64,000 bases of DNA from an uncultured Lachnospiraceae bacterium (GCA_910579615.1 CAJTUA010000012.1:54671-118670), one strand, 5' to 3'; counted from the first letter of the stretch, positions 34,794 through 41,674 are shown. A program made the numbers and translations. Notes: a model not told the origin generated them from the letters alone.

Positions 34794-35861
34794 TCAGGGG
34801 TTCACCCCCTTGATATCCCCCCAATGCCCGGCCGTCTTCTGGAAACCATCAAAGCCCGCATCCGATTTCAGGCGGTCATAATCCTTGTACTGGTCACCGG
34901 GTACGGCAAATGCCCCGTAACCATCCCCATCCCGGTAGTGGTAGACAACCTCCGAGATGCGCCGCATCAGCTGCCCCACCGTGTCAATGTCCCGGTTCTC
35001 GCTCACCATCCGGCTGTACACCATTTCAGGGGGGAGGACGCTTGTTATGTGCACTGTCTCCCAGAGGGCATATACATTGGCGTAGCGGCAATGCACCTGT
35101 GTCCGGTAGCCGTCGAGCATGTTGAGCAATGTACTAAATTTCAGCTGCCCCCGAAACTCGTCCATGAAAAGTATCTTCTCGCCCTGGTAAAGGTCAAGCC
35201 CACCGCCATCATAATCATTCATAAGATACACGTCACCCGGATTCTCTCCCATTAACTGCACCATTGCGTAACTTTTTCCGGTACCAGATTCCCCGACATG
35301 CCAGACAACCCGGACGGCACGAAAGGCGGGAACTTCCCGTCTACGCTTTGCCATGTAATGCGCCCTGATTTCCTTTTCCCGCAGGCGGTAGGAAATAGAC
35401 ATCCCAAATATCTGTTCCGGCGTGTACCCACTGTCAAGAAGCTCCTCCACTCTCTCCAAGTCCGTCCTATGCCCCTGCCCTATCTCAATCGGTGCCGTCC
35501 CGATTTCGTATTGGTGCCCTTCGATGCGCGTGTCCTCCTTGTCCGTGTCCGCCCATTTGCCCTGTTTGAACACATAGTCCCGGTTCTGCTTGATGGAGCC
35601 TTTGCACGGGTCGATATGTGCCGCCGGGAAACGGTTCTTTAATGTCGAGAAACGCACCTGGTTGTCAAATGCCACAAAGATATGGATATGATATGTTTTA
35701 TCCTCAAGCCCGATTTCATGCGAATAACACGCATAACGGAATGACCCCATACCCTGCAACGTTTCCTCTATCACCTCATTTGTAACACCATGTTCCCCCG
35801 GGTTGTTAATCGTGAGAAGCCATTTCATCCCCCGAGTATCTGCTTGTTTCTCGCCTGCCAT
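34794..35861 (-). CDS. rep: CRESS-type rolling-circle replication initiator Rep (HUH endonuclease + SF3 helicase)
   Basis: The 355-residue protein combines both domains of circovirus/geminivirus-like Rep. HUH endonuclease: motif 1 WLLTINNPGEHG (about residues 14-25), motif 2 YHIHIFVAF (about 57-65) and motif 3 DYVFKQGKW (Tyr about 95). SF3 helicase: Walker A GESGTGKSY (about 193-201), Walker B KILFMDEFRG (about 230-239) and motif C VHITSVLPPEMVY (about 272), where Val stands at the place usually held by Asn. Rep nicks the origin nonanucleotide and unwinds DNA. AAGGGGG precedes ATG. It follows the Zot gene by 3 bp. The cognate origin is proposed at 39308. Confidence 0.9.
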   Translation of the reverse strand: MAGEKQADTRGMKWLLTINNPGEHGVTNEVIEETLQGMGSFRYACYSHEIGLEDKTYHIHIFVAFDNQVRFSTLKNRFPAAHIDPCKGSIKQNRDYVFKQGKWADTDKEDTRIEGHQYEIGTAPIEIGQGHRTDLERVEELLDSGYTPEQIFGMSISYRLREKEIRAHYMAKRRREVPAFRAVRVVWHVGESGTGKSYAMVQLMGENPGDVYLMNDYDGGGLDLYQGEKILFMDEFRGQLKFSTLLNMLDGYRTQVHCRYANVYALWETVHITSVLPPEMVYSRMVSENRDIDTVGQLMRRISEVVYHYRDGDGYGAFAVPGDQYKDYDRLKSDAGFDGFQKTAGHWGDIKGVNP

Positions 35862-35864
35862 TTT

Positions 35865-36785
35865 TTATTTCCCCCTTTTCCATGCTTTCTTCTGCCGCTG
35901 AAGCCAACGCCCTGACGGGTGCACAACCGCATCCATGTCCGGGCTTTGGTTGCACTGTAACGCCAGTATTTCCGCTTCTGTCATCATGTTTTTTGCGTCA
36001 ACGGTTTTTTTGAGATTGCCGACACACGCCAGTGTGTCATATGCAGCGTAATCCGCATCCCGCACGGCGAAGCAGCGCGGGGCGCGTATTGGGCGCACAA
36101 ATTCCGGGTTCGCCGCAAACTCCAGTTCCCGCGCATCATAGTACCGCAGCAGCTGATACCGCCAGACCTTATCACATTCAACAACATAACTGGTAACCTG
36201 ACGCATGAGGGCATCCAAATGGCTAAACCGTTGCGCGGTCAGGTAAATCGACATATGGTAATGACGGCACGTCAGTATGGTATTTAAAACAAGCGGGTCG
36301 ATATTGGTTTTAAATGACCTGCTATTAAGCTGCACCGATGCTTCGTCAATGACCACAAGCGTTATGGTGCGACATCCATTTTCACGGTCATACGCCGCCA
36401 TATCATCCGCAATCTTCACTAATTGCTCCAGACTAACCAATTTTTCATATGGTACGCCTTTTAATTCCACATTGCTGACAATATGCACCCGCTGCACAAC
36501 CATTGCCATACGTTCCCCACACCAGACCCGCCGCCCGTTCTTGCGCCTGTAAACCGCCGTCACGTCATGCACGACCGACAGCGTCTTGCCCCTGCCAAAC
36601 AGCCCGCAGTAACACACAATCCGCCCCGTGCCGCAACGGTTCCATGCCCTACGCCTGACCGCCTGTATGCCGTCAGCCACTGCATGGTACACCGAAAAAA
36701 CCGGGTGCGACACGGCACAGCGCAACACCGGGAAGTGGAAAAGCAGGAACCCAATAATACAAACTATAATAATAAACTTAAGCAC
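35865..36785 (-). CDS. Zot/pI-type filamentous phage assembly ATPase
   Basis: The 306-residue protein has an N-terminal membrane span (LKFIIIVCIIGFLLFHF, about residues 2-18). The P-loop is GLFGRGKTLSVVHDV (about 60-74) and Walker B is TLVVIDEASVQLNSRS (about 143-158). The later LTAQRFSHLD segment is typical of Zot/pI proteins, which drive virion extrusion. The span before the ATPase, rather than after it, differs from the Ff pI layout. The start is GTG at 36785, eight bases after AGGAGGG, overlapping the previous stop by 8 bp; an upstream GTG at 36824 is less well placed. Confidence 0.87.
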   Translation of the reverse strand: MLKFIIIVCIIGFLLFHFPVLRCAVSHPVFSVYHAVADGIQAVRRRAWNRCGTGRIVCYCGLFGRGKTLSVVHDVTAVYRRKNGRRVWCGERMAMVVQRVHIVSNVELKGVPYEKLVSLEQLVKIADDMAAYDRENGCRTITLVVIDEASVQLNSRSFKTNIDPLVLNTILTCRHYHMSIYLTAQRFSHLDALMRQVTSYVVECDKVWRYQLLRYYDARELEFAANPEFVRPIRAPRCFAVRDADYAAYDTLACVGNLKKTVDAKNMMTEAEILALQCNQSPDMDAVVHPSGRWLQRQKKAWKRGK

Positions 36786-36915
36786 CGCGCCTTGCCCTCC
36801 TGATAAACGATTGGACAAAATCACAGAAACCAGTCCAAAAAATCATGAACACCATAATGCTAACCGCCGTCACTTCCGGCGTTCCGGTAAGAAAGTATTC
36901 CGTCAACTCAATCAT
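36778..36915 (-). CDS. 45-residue single-span virion protein candidate
   Basis: A tiny gene with acidic N-terminus (MIELTEYFLTG), one hydrophobic span (about residues 15-30) and a basic C-terminus (IRRARRGA). This is the charge pattern of filamentous phage coat and minor coat proteins. AGGAGG lies ten bases before ATG, within the end of the preceding gene, and the start overlaps that stop. Its own stop overlaps the Zot start. Such tight packing supports reality. A pVI, pVII or pIX equivalent is inferred. Confidence 0.65.
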   Translation of the reverse strand: MIELTEYFLTGTPEVTAVSIMVFMIFWTGFCDFVQSFIRRARRGA

Positions 36916-37294
36916 TATCAAATATCCTCCTAACACTGTTCCTGACCATACGGTAAAGCAGGCACATCGAGATAAAAAACACGCACGCGTTAACCTGGTG
37001 GAGGATAACCACGGCAGTATCCAATGTTTCTTGGGTCTGCCCTGTCAGCTCCACCGGAACAACATCCGCATCATCATCACGCAAGGCCCCCAGAATATCA
37101 GATATAACATCATAAACCATATCAAGCGTAGCGCCCTCAACAGTGGCCGGGGGCAACACATCCACCGCCCCCACGCCATCCGCCTCCGGAATCAACCCCA
37201 CATCCACGGGGGAAGTTTCAGCGGCCGCACCACCATCCCCCGCATCCTGCGACACTTCCACCGCCCCCGGCACAGTACCGTCCAAAAACTCCAT
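36908..37294 (-). CDS. 128-residue tail-anchored phage membrane protein
   Basis: The N-terminal two thirds are acidic, rich in Val, Gly and Asp and probably extracytoplasmic. One C-terminal span (about residues 95-113, NACVFFISMCLLY) precedes a basic tail (RNSVRRIFDND). ATG at 37294 is seven bases after AAAGGGGG; a longer TTG-initiated frame to 37381 overlaps the previous small gene and is rejected. Position between the adsorption protein and Zot suggests a minor coat protein of pVI type, but no sequence family is recognised. Confidence 0.65.
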   Translation of the reverse strand: MEFLDGTVPGAVEVSQDAGDGGAAAETSPVDVGLIPEADGVGAVDVLPPATVEGATLDMVYDVISDILGALRDDDADVVPVELTGQTQETLDTAVVILHQVNACVFFISMCLLYRMVRNSVRRIFDND

Positions 37295-37308
37295 ATAAAA
37301 ACCCCCTT

Positions 37309-37464
37309 TCATGACCGCCAAAAACCGGACAACAACCACAACAACAACGACAACGCCGCAAAAAACCAAAATATTTCCCAAATGCTGACTGTATGCCCCA
37401 CAATTTCCAACTTCGCCGCCTGCATCAGCCTAATAAATTGTTCAATGGCTTCCTTAATCCCCAT
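37309..37464 (-). CDS. 51-residue single-span virion protein candidate
   Basis: The product begins with an amphipathic helix (MGIKEAIEQFIRLMQAAK). One hydrophobic span follows (about residues 28-46, Trp-, Leu- and Phe-rich), ending in WRS. ATG at 37464 lies two bases after the stop of the adsorption gene and five bases after GAGGGGG. It precedes the 128-residue gene by 14 bp. Size, topology and place in the structural block point to a pVII/pIX-like minor coat protein or a second coat protein. Confidence 0.65.
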   Translation of the reverse strand: MGIKEAIEQFIRLMQAAKLEIVGHTVSIWEIFWFFAALSLLLWLLSGFWRS

Positions 37465-37466
37465 AA

Positions 37467-39212
37467 TTACCCCCTCAACACCTTGTAAAATGCGATAAAA
37501 AGACAGCCGTAAACCGTAATCCGGATAAAGCCAATAGCTTCTGACGGCAAAAAGCCAAACAAGGTTTTTACAACACTCCCCATCTCGCCGATATTGGCCA
37601 ACAGCTGCTTAAACGCCGCCACAATCTCACTGACCATTGAAGCAATCCCCCCAACCGTATCGGCAACCCCGCCGCCAATCGTCGGGTCCCCCGTCACACT
37701 AGGGGGAGGGGTAACCACGGGGGCAGAAGTAGGGATAGGGGTAGGGGTAACACCAGGCATGAGGACAAGCCCCACATTAAGCCCCGGTACACCCGCCTCC
37801 ACCAGATTGGTACGCCAGACATATTTTTTATTGGTTTCATCGTAACCAAAACACTGCGTAAACCCTGCCCGTACCGAATCGGCTACAGACGATTCAAGCA
37901 ACGGTTTCCACCCGTCCGGCAGGTCGGGCGTAAATGTGCCAAAAAGCTGCTTTGTTTCGTTATAACTGAAACACCGAAAATAATCATCCAACAGGTTGTA
38001 CCATGCGTCCGATGCTATAGCCATACCATCAACAAAACTCCCCCAAGCCACACCAACACCCAACTCAACCGCATCCCCCACCATCTTAAAACCTTTTTCC
38101 AGATTCAGCCACCGGGAAAAATTACCCCAAACAGAAAGAGAACTGTCAAACCATGACGAACTCCCCCCGGGTCCTGTCGGGCTTGGGGTAACAGACGGCA
38201 ACGGGGTAACTGCATACACCCATGTTTGTGCCGTAACATCCCAATACATTTCGGGCGGCTTACTGATACCAAGCAGGGAAAGCAGGTTATCATCATTTGT
38301 GTAAACAATGTCATAGACTGTACCATAAGAAGATTTCTGACAAAGTAGTTGCGGGGCGCTTGGGCGCGTCCTTGTCACAGACCCGTCAGCAAGCTTTGTT
38401 GCGTCAAGGCGGATTGTCCCGGATGCGCTGATTTCGTCCGCCCCGGACATGTAGGACGAGGTGTAATAAAATGTGTTGTACACGGTTGTTTCGCCTGTGA
38501 GCATCCGGAACGTTGTCTTATATGGGATTGATGTGGAGCCTGCACCAAGCGGGGCATTCGGGAGGAGGTTGACCGGGAACCCCCCGCCCGAAGCGGTCTC
38601 ATAACTGCTATATATAAGATATTTCCCCGCGAAATATGGGGCACAATATACAGACCCAGAATATTCACCGCCACCACTCGAAATAGAAGTATAACTGCAA
38701 TAAGTCGGTGATTCTGTCCAATCACCACTTGATGTCTTAAATAACCCATCGCGTAGCAATATGCGGTAATGGTAGCCATTGTCGCCAAAACTATACCCAC
38801 TTCTAATGAAAACAGGGCTATAAGAAGACCCGTCTTCGGAAACATAGACTTTATCAGTAACAACATAACAAGCATGGACAGCCCCACCATAAAAATATAC
38901 ATCCGCCTGCACTGTATATTTACCGTCTTCATCCAGATATTTAGAAACAAGAACGGCATACTCCAATAAGGAGTAATTTACAGAATACGTCTCCCCACCG
39001 CCTGATATACTGATTCCGTTTCCGTTATCCCAAACATCAACATCCCCCGGCTGCACATCAACGTAGTTTTCATCGCGGCGGTATGGTTTTGTTGCACCAC
39101 CGCCCATTTCCGTACCTGCGCCAACCCCGGAACTGATATCTGCCATCGCAATTCCAGGAACCGAGAGGAAAACAAACAGGAAAATAAAAGCCAGAAGAGA
39201 AAACCCCTTCAA
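37467..39212 (-). CDS. Filamentous phage adsorption (pIII-like) minor coat protein
   Basis: The 581-residue protein has a signal peptide (cleavage near GIAMADIS, about residue 24) and a large extracytoplasmic part rich in Tyr, Ser and Gly. It has two Pro/Thr-rich linkers (TPLPSVTPSPTGPGG, about residue 345; PTPIPTSAPVVTPPP, about 490) and a C-terminal membrane span (about 558-577) with a basic end. This modular layout is that of inovirus pIII, which binds the host and caps the virion. No homology was recognised, as expected for receptor-binding proteins. TTG at 39212, seven bases after GGGGG, is chosen over GTG at 39218. Confidence 0.75.
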   Translation of the reverse strand: MKGFSLLAFIFLFVFLSVPGIAMADISSGVGAGTEMGGGATKPYRRDENYVDVQPGDVDVWDNGNGISISGGGETYSVNYSLLEYAVLVSKYLDEDGKYTVQADVYFYGGAVHACYVVTDKVYVSEDGSSYSPVFIRSGYSFGDNGYHYRILLRDGLFKTSSGDWTESPTYCSYTSISSGGGEYSGSVYCAPYFAGKYLIYSSYETASGGGFPVNLLPNAPLGAGSTSIPYKTTFRMLTGETTVYNTFYYTSSYMSGADEISASGTIRLDATKLADGSVTRTRPSAPQLLCQKSSYGTVYDIVYTNDDNLLSLLGISKPPEMYWDVTAQTWVYAVTPLPSVTPSPTGPGGSSSWFDSSLSVWGNFSRWLNLEKGFKMVGDAVELGVGVAWGSFVDGMAIASDAWYNLLDDYFRCFSYNETKQLFGTFTPDLPDGWKPLLESSVADSVRAGFTQCFGYDETNKKYVWRTNLVEAGVPGLNVGLVLMPGVTPTPIPTSAPVVTPPPSVTGDPTIGGGVADTVGGIASMVSEIVAAFKQLLANIGEMGSVVKTLFGFLPSEAIGFIRITVYGCLFIAFYKVLRG

Positions 39213-39233
39213 AATCACACCCCCTTTTCTGTG

Positions 39234-39303
39234 TGTCTAAAAAGACTGTCTAACCCTGTCTAATGGGTCAAGCCCACATATTTTGTGGATTGTCTAGTGT
39301 CTA
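39234..39303 (-). repeat. Five TGTCTA iterons beside the origin
   Basis: TGTCTA on the plus strand at 39234, 39247, 39257, 39291 and 39298 (TAGACA in the virion sense). They lie 3' of the origin stem-loop on the nicked strand, as Rep-binding iterons do in circoviruses. The nearest copy ends 5 bp from the stem. Confidence 0.7.
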
Positions 39304-39307
39304 TGAA

Positions 39308-39339
39308 GTGCGCCTAGGGTAATACTAACCTAGGCGCAC
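39308..39339 (-). other. Rolling-circle origin: stem-loop with TAGTATTAC
   Basis: A perfect 11-bp stem (GTGCGCCTAGG 39308-39318 with 39329-39339) holds a 10-nt loop that reads TTAGTATTAC on the minus strand. TAGTATTAC is exactly the circovirus/nanovirus nonanucleotide, which Rep nicks after the seventh base. It is on the same strand as rep and the structural genes, which would make that strand the virion strand. This is the double-stranded origin of the phage by inference. Confidence 0.88.
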
Positions 39340-39355
39340 GTGCGCGGGCGGCGGG

Positions 39356-39397
39356 TACGTGGGCGCGGCGTGGCCGTGCCTGCGCCGCGCCCACGTA
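39356..39397 (-). other. 15-bp GC-rich hairpin, packaging-signal candidate
   Basis: A perfect stem (39356-39370 with 39383-39397, core GTGGGCGCGGCG) with a 12-nt loop and no T-run. It lies 16 bp from the origin hairpin. In single-stranded virion DNA it would be very stable, as inovirus packaging signals are. It could also act in complementary-strand priming. Confidence 0.5.
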
Positions 39398-39527
39398 GAA
39401 CCCCGCAGTCGGCACGCCCACAGCAGTTTTTTCGTTGCCGTTTACGCCGAAGCGCCCGCTTTTAGGGCGGACACAATGGCGCAAAACCCCGAAGCGTGCA
39501 ACACCATGCAGGCCAGGGGTGGCAACC

Positions 39528-39565
39528 AAGCGGTAGCCCGGAGCAATTTCTTCGCGCTACCGCTT
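39528..39565 (-). other. 10-bp hairpin in the phage intergenic region
   Basis: AAGCGGTAGC (39528-39537) pairs with GCTACCGCTT (39556-39565) around an 18-nt loop. A weaker stem CGCCC/GGGCG lies near 39451-39467. With the origin and the 15-bp hairpin it makes 39226-39680 a non-coding, hairpin-dense region like the intergenic region of Ff phages. Confidence 0.5.
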
Positions 39566-39634
39566 GTCAATACCCTAGTTCGCTCCGCGCCCTGCGGGTA
39601 GGTTTGTCAGCCCGCTCCGCGCAATTTTACGCAA

Positions 39635-39672
39635 CAAAAAAGGCACGCAAAGAAAACCCCCTCACGTGCCTT
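39635..39672 (-). terminator. Terminator after the coat-protein candidate
   Basis: AAGGCACG pairs with CGTGCCTT (39640-39647 and 39665-39672) and is followed on the minus strand by TTTTTT. It lies 14 bp past the coat gene stop, as the central terminator follows gene VIII in Ff. Confidence 0.8.
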
Positions 39673-39686
39673 GCCAGTCCAGCGGA

Positions 39687-39884
39687 CTAGCGGGCGGAAC
39701 GGTGGCGGAAAAACAGACCCGCAACCGCGCCAAGGATACCAAGCCCGACAAAGTAGTTAAAAGGGGCTATGGTAAAAACACTCAGCATACTTTCGAACGC
39801 ATCAATCGCGCCATCAAGCCAACTCCAAGAAATGGTTGCGCCCGCAAGGTCAGTCTCAAGTGCCATCAGGTTAGCAAAATGCAT
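39687..39884 (-). CDS. Major coat protein candidate (pVIII-like)
   Basis: The 65-residue protein has an acidic N-terminal half (ETDLAG, DGAIDAFES), one hydrophobic span (about residues 41-59, FNYFVGLGILGAVAGLFF) and a basic C-terminus (RHRSAR). This is the charge layout of filamentous phage coat proteins. It has the strongest ribosome binding site in the phage (GGAAGGAGG, seven bases before ATG) and a terminator directly behind, consistent with very high expression. No classical cleavable signal peptide is visible, unlike Ff pVIII. One of the smaller membrane proteins could be the coat instead. Confidence 0.65.
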   Translation of the reverse strand: MHFANLMALETDLAGATISWSWLDGAIDAFESMLSVFTIAPFNYFVGLGILGAVAGLFFRHRSAR

Positions 39885-39984
39885 AAAGTTACCTCCTTCC
39901 TTCTATATTTTTCGCGCGACCACAGGGGGCATGGAACCCCCTGTGCGCTCCGAGCCTAACGCCTGTTTAGAGCCGCCCGGACGG

Positions 39985-40266
39985 CTATTTTTTTGTTGCA
40001 GGTACTGCATCCGGAAATGTAGCTGATGCAAGGTATGCCTTGCCGCCAATTACATCAAAGTTAAGCTCCACACGCGGCATTTTCTCCAAGTCATCCGGCA
40101 GGGAATCATAAAGAGCCTTCTCCACAAAATATTCGGACGCATTCCAACCCCTCTGCCCGCTTTGGAACTGCCTGTCTGTGAGCGATTCCAACACCACTGC
40201 CTTGTAAAAGGTCGCGGTATGCTCCCTGTTTTGGAATGACGCTTTACCAACCAAAAGTCTTTCCAT
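39985..40266 (-). CDS. Phage protein, possible ssDNA-binding protein (pV-like)
   Basis: The 93-residue soluble protein is rich in predicted strand segments (ERLLVGKASF, ATFYKAVVLES, VELNFDVIGGKAYLASATF) and is slightly acidic at its end. Inoviruses normally encode a small beta-barrel ssDNA-binding protein near the coat gene; position and size fit, but no sequence motif proves it. ATG at 40266 follows GAGGGGAG; TTG at 40272 is less likely. It is the first gene of the phage transcript, with an AT-rich promoter-like stretch upstream. Confidence 0.5.
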   Translation of the reverse strand: MERLLVGKASFQNREHTATFYKAVVLESLTDRQFQSGQRGWNASEYFVEKALYDSLPDDLEKMPRVELNFDVIGGKAYLASATFPDAVPATKK

Positions 40267-40427
40267 GTCCAATCTCCCCTCTTTTTTTTTTCGTTATTGA
40301 TTTACATGGGATTGTATGATAGAATTATCACAAGAATTTACAGAAAGGAGCAAGGGAAGTAATCTATAAGTGGAAAAAAGTATGAATAAGAGGTCTATCA
40401 GGCATTTGGAAGATTTACGGATAATTT

Positions 40428-40487
40428 CCTGAGTTTAGCGAAATAATGGATTCCGCCCCACCAACCACTTTTTCCTTTCCAAATGTC
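40428..40487 (+). repeat. attR: 60-bp direct repeat, right copy
   Basis: Identical to 32423-40 60-bp left copy (32423-32482). It carries the spacer CCTGAG and right arm TTTAGCGAAAT of the dif-like site; the left arm here is phage sequence. Host DNA resumes to its right, 125 bp before the recombinase start. Confidence 0.92.
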
Positions 40488-40612
40488 CTAATTTTCTCCC
40501 TTTCAAAATTTTCAACTTCATAAAAATCCTTATTCAATCTAATATTAAAGATTATATATTCTATTTTTTCCCTTTTAAATTAACATCTCTAACCAATATC
40601 CTAACATCTAAT

Positions 40613-41674
40613 ATGGAAAACAACTTAACCTATTCACAACAAATCAATCAGGAAAATATTTTAAAACTCCGTGAACTCCGCAGCGAACTTCCGAAGTTTC
40701 TCGGTACATATTTCACTGGGGTCGCTCAAATCCTCGCCAGCCGAACAAAAATCGCGTATGCGATTGATTTGAAAACATTTTTTGAGTACATAAAGACATC
40801 CAATCCGATTTACCGTGATAAACCAATCCGCGATTTTGGGTTGGATTGCCTTGAGACAATTGCTTCTGCAGATATCAATGAGTATATGGAATATCTGAAA
40901 TTGTATAAAACTGCAGAAGGAAAGACGGTAACAAACAATGAGCGCGCAATCAAAAGAAAAATGGCTGCTGTACGTTCCATGTATAATTTTTATCACAAAT
41001 CGGAGGCAATTTCTGTCAATCCTGCCGCCCGGGTCGATATGCCGAGGCTTCATGACAAGGCAATCATCCGTTTGGATGCAAATGAGGTGGCGAAACTTTT
41101 GGATGCGGTGGAATCCGGGAGTACCCTCTCCGATGCACAGCAGCGTTTTCATGAAAAAAACAAACTCCGTGATCTCGCATTGATGACTCTTCTGCTCGGC
41201 ACCGGCATCCGTGTATCCGAATGTGTCGGTCTTGATTTGATGGATTTGGATTTTAATAATGACCGAATCAAAATCGTGCGCAAAGGTGGTTATGAGGCGT
41301 TCGTGTACTTTGGGGATGAAGTAAGGGAAGCTCTCGAGGCTTATCTGGAGGAACGCGAAATGGTTACGGGCATCATCGAAGGTCATGAAAATGCCCTCTT
41401 CCTCTCCTCAAGAAAACGGCGGCTTACCGTGCGCAGCGTTGAGGTTTTAGTAAAAAAATATGCGCAGACAATTACAACGATGAAAAAAATAACTCCACAT
41501 AAATTGCGGAGTACGTATGGCACTTCCCTGTATCAGCAGACGGGCGATATCTACCTGGTGGCGGATGTTCTTGGTCACAAAGATGTCAACACAACAAGAA
41601 AGCATTACGCAGCAATTGAAGAAGAACGCCGCCGTATGGCAAAAGATAAAGTAGTATTGCGGAAGGAAAAGTAA
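40613..41674 (+). CDS. Tyrosine recombinase, Xer type (XerS-like size)
   Basis: The 353-residue protein has an N-terminal SAM-like DNA-binding domain (about residues 30-140). The catalytic domain has Arg in GTGIRVSECVGL (about residue 204), Lys in RKGGYE, HKLRSTYG (about 301), LGHKDVNTTRKHYA with the second His and the Tyr nucleophile (about 335). At 353 residues it is longer than XerC/XerD (about 300) and close to the single-recombinase XerS. It sits outside attR and beside wall and SOS genes, so it is read as a host chromosome-dimer recombinase. No Shine-Dalgarno is visible before ATG. Confidence 0.8.
   Translation: MENNLTYSQQINQENILKLRELRSELPKFLGTYFTGVAQILASRTKIAYAIDLKTFFEYIKTSNPIYRDKPIRDFGLDCLETIASADINEYMEYLKLYKTAEGKTVTNNERAIKRKMAAVRSMYNFYHKSEAISVNPAARVDMPRLHDKAIIRLDANEVAKLLDAVESGSTLSDAQQRFHEKNKLRDLALMTLLLGTGIRVSECVGLDLMDLDFNNDRIKIVRKGGYEAFVYFGDEVREALEAYLEEREMVTGIIEGHENALFLSSRKRRLTVRSVEVLVKKYAQTITTMKKITPHKLRSTYGTSLYQQTGDIYLVADVLGHKDVNTTRKHYAAIEEERRRMAKDKVVLRKEK

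Larger units (their letters stand above)
32423..40487 (-). mobile_element. Integrated filamentous (inovirus-like) phage with CRESS-type replication
   Basis: An 8,005-bp unit between perfect 60-bp direct repeats. Most genes are on the minus strand in one line: ssDNA-binding candidate, coat-protein candidate, terminator, origin region, adsorption protein, small membrane proteins, Zot/pI ATPase and Rep. They are followed by a coiled-coil protein and, after a divergent regulator, three small coupled genes. Size and order of the structural block fit inoviruses. Rep and the origin are of circovirus-like CRESS type. No integrase is encoded, and the ends sit in a dif-like site, so integration by host Xer is inferred. 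All key genes are intact, so the element may be active. Confidence 0.88.

Noticed and set aside
39314..39529. Minus-strand 71-codon frame across the origin region
   Set aside because: It has no ribosome binding site, a highly biased composition, and overlaps the origin stem-loop and other hairpins.
40382..40432. 16-codon frame running into attR
   Set aside because: Too short, spans the attachment core, and has no independent support.
40613..41674. The tyrosine recombinase as the phage integrase
   Set aside because: It lies outside the 60-bp direct repeats on the host side, among wall and SOS genes, and resembles Xer in size and motifs. Host use is more likely.
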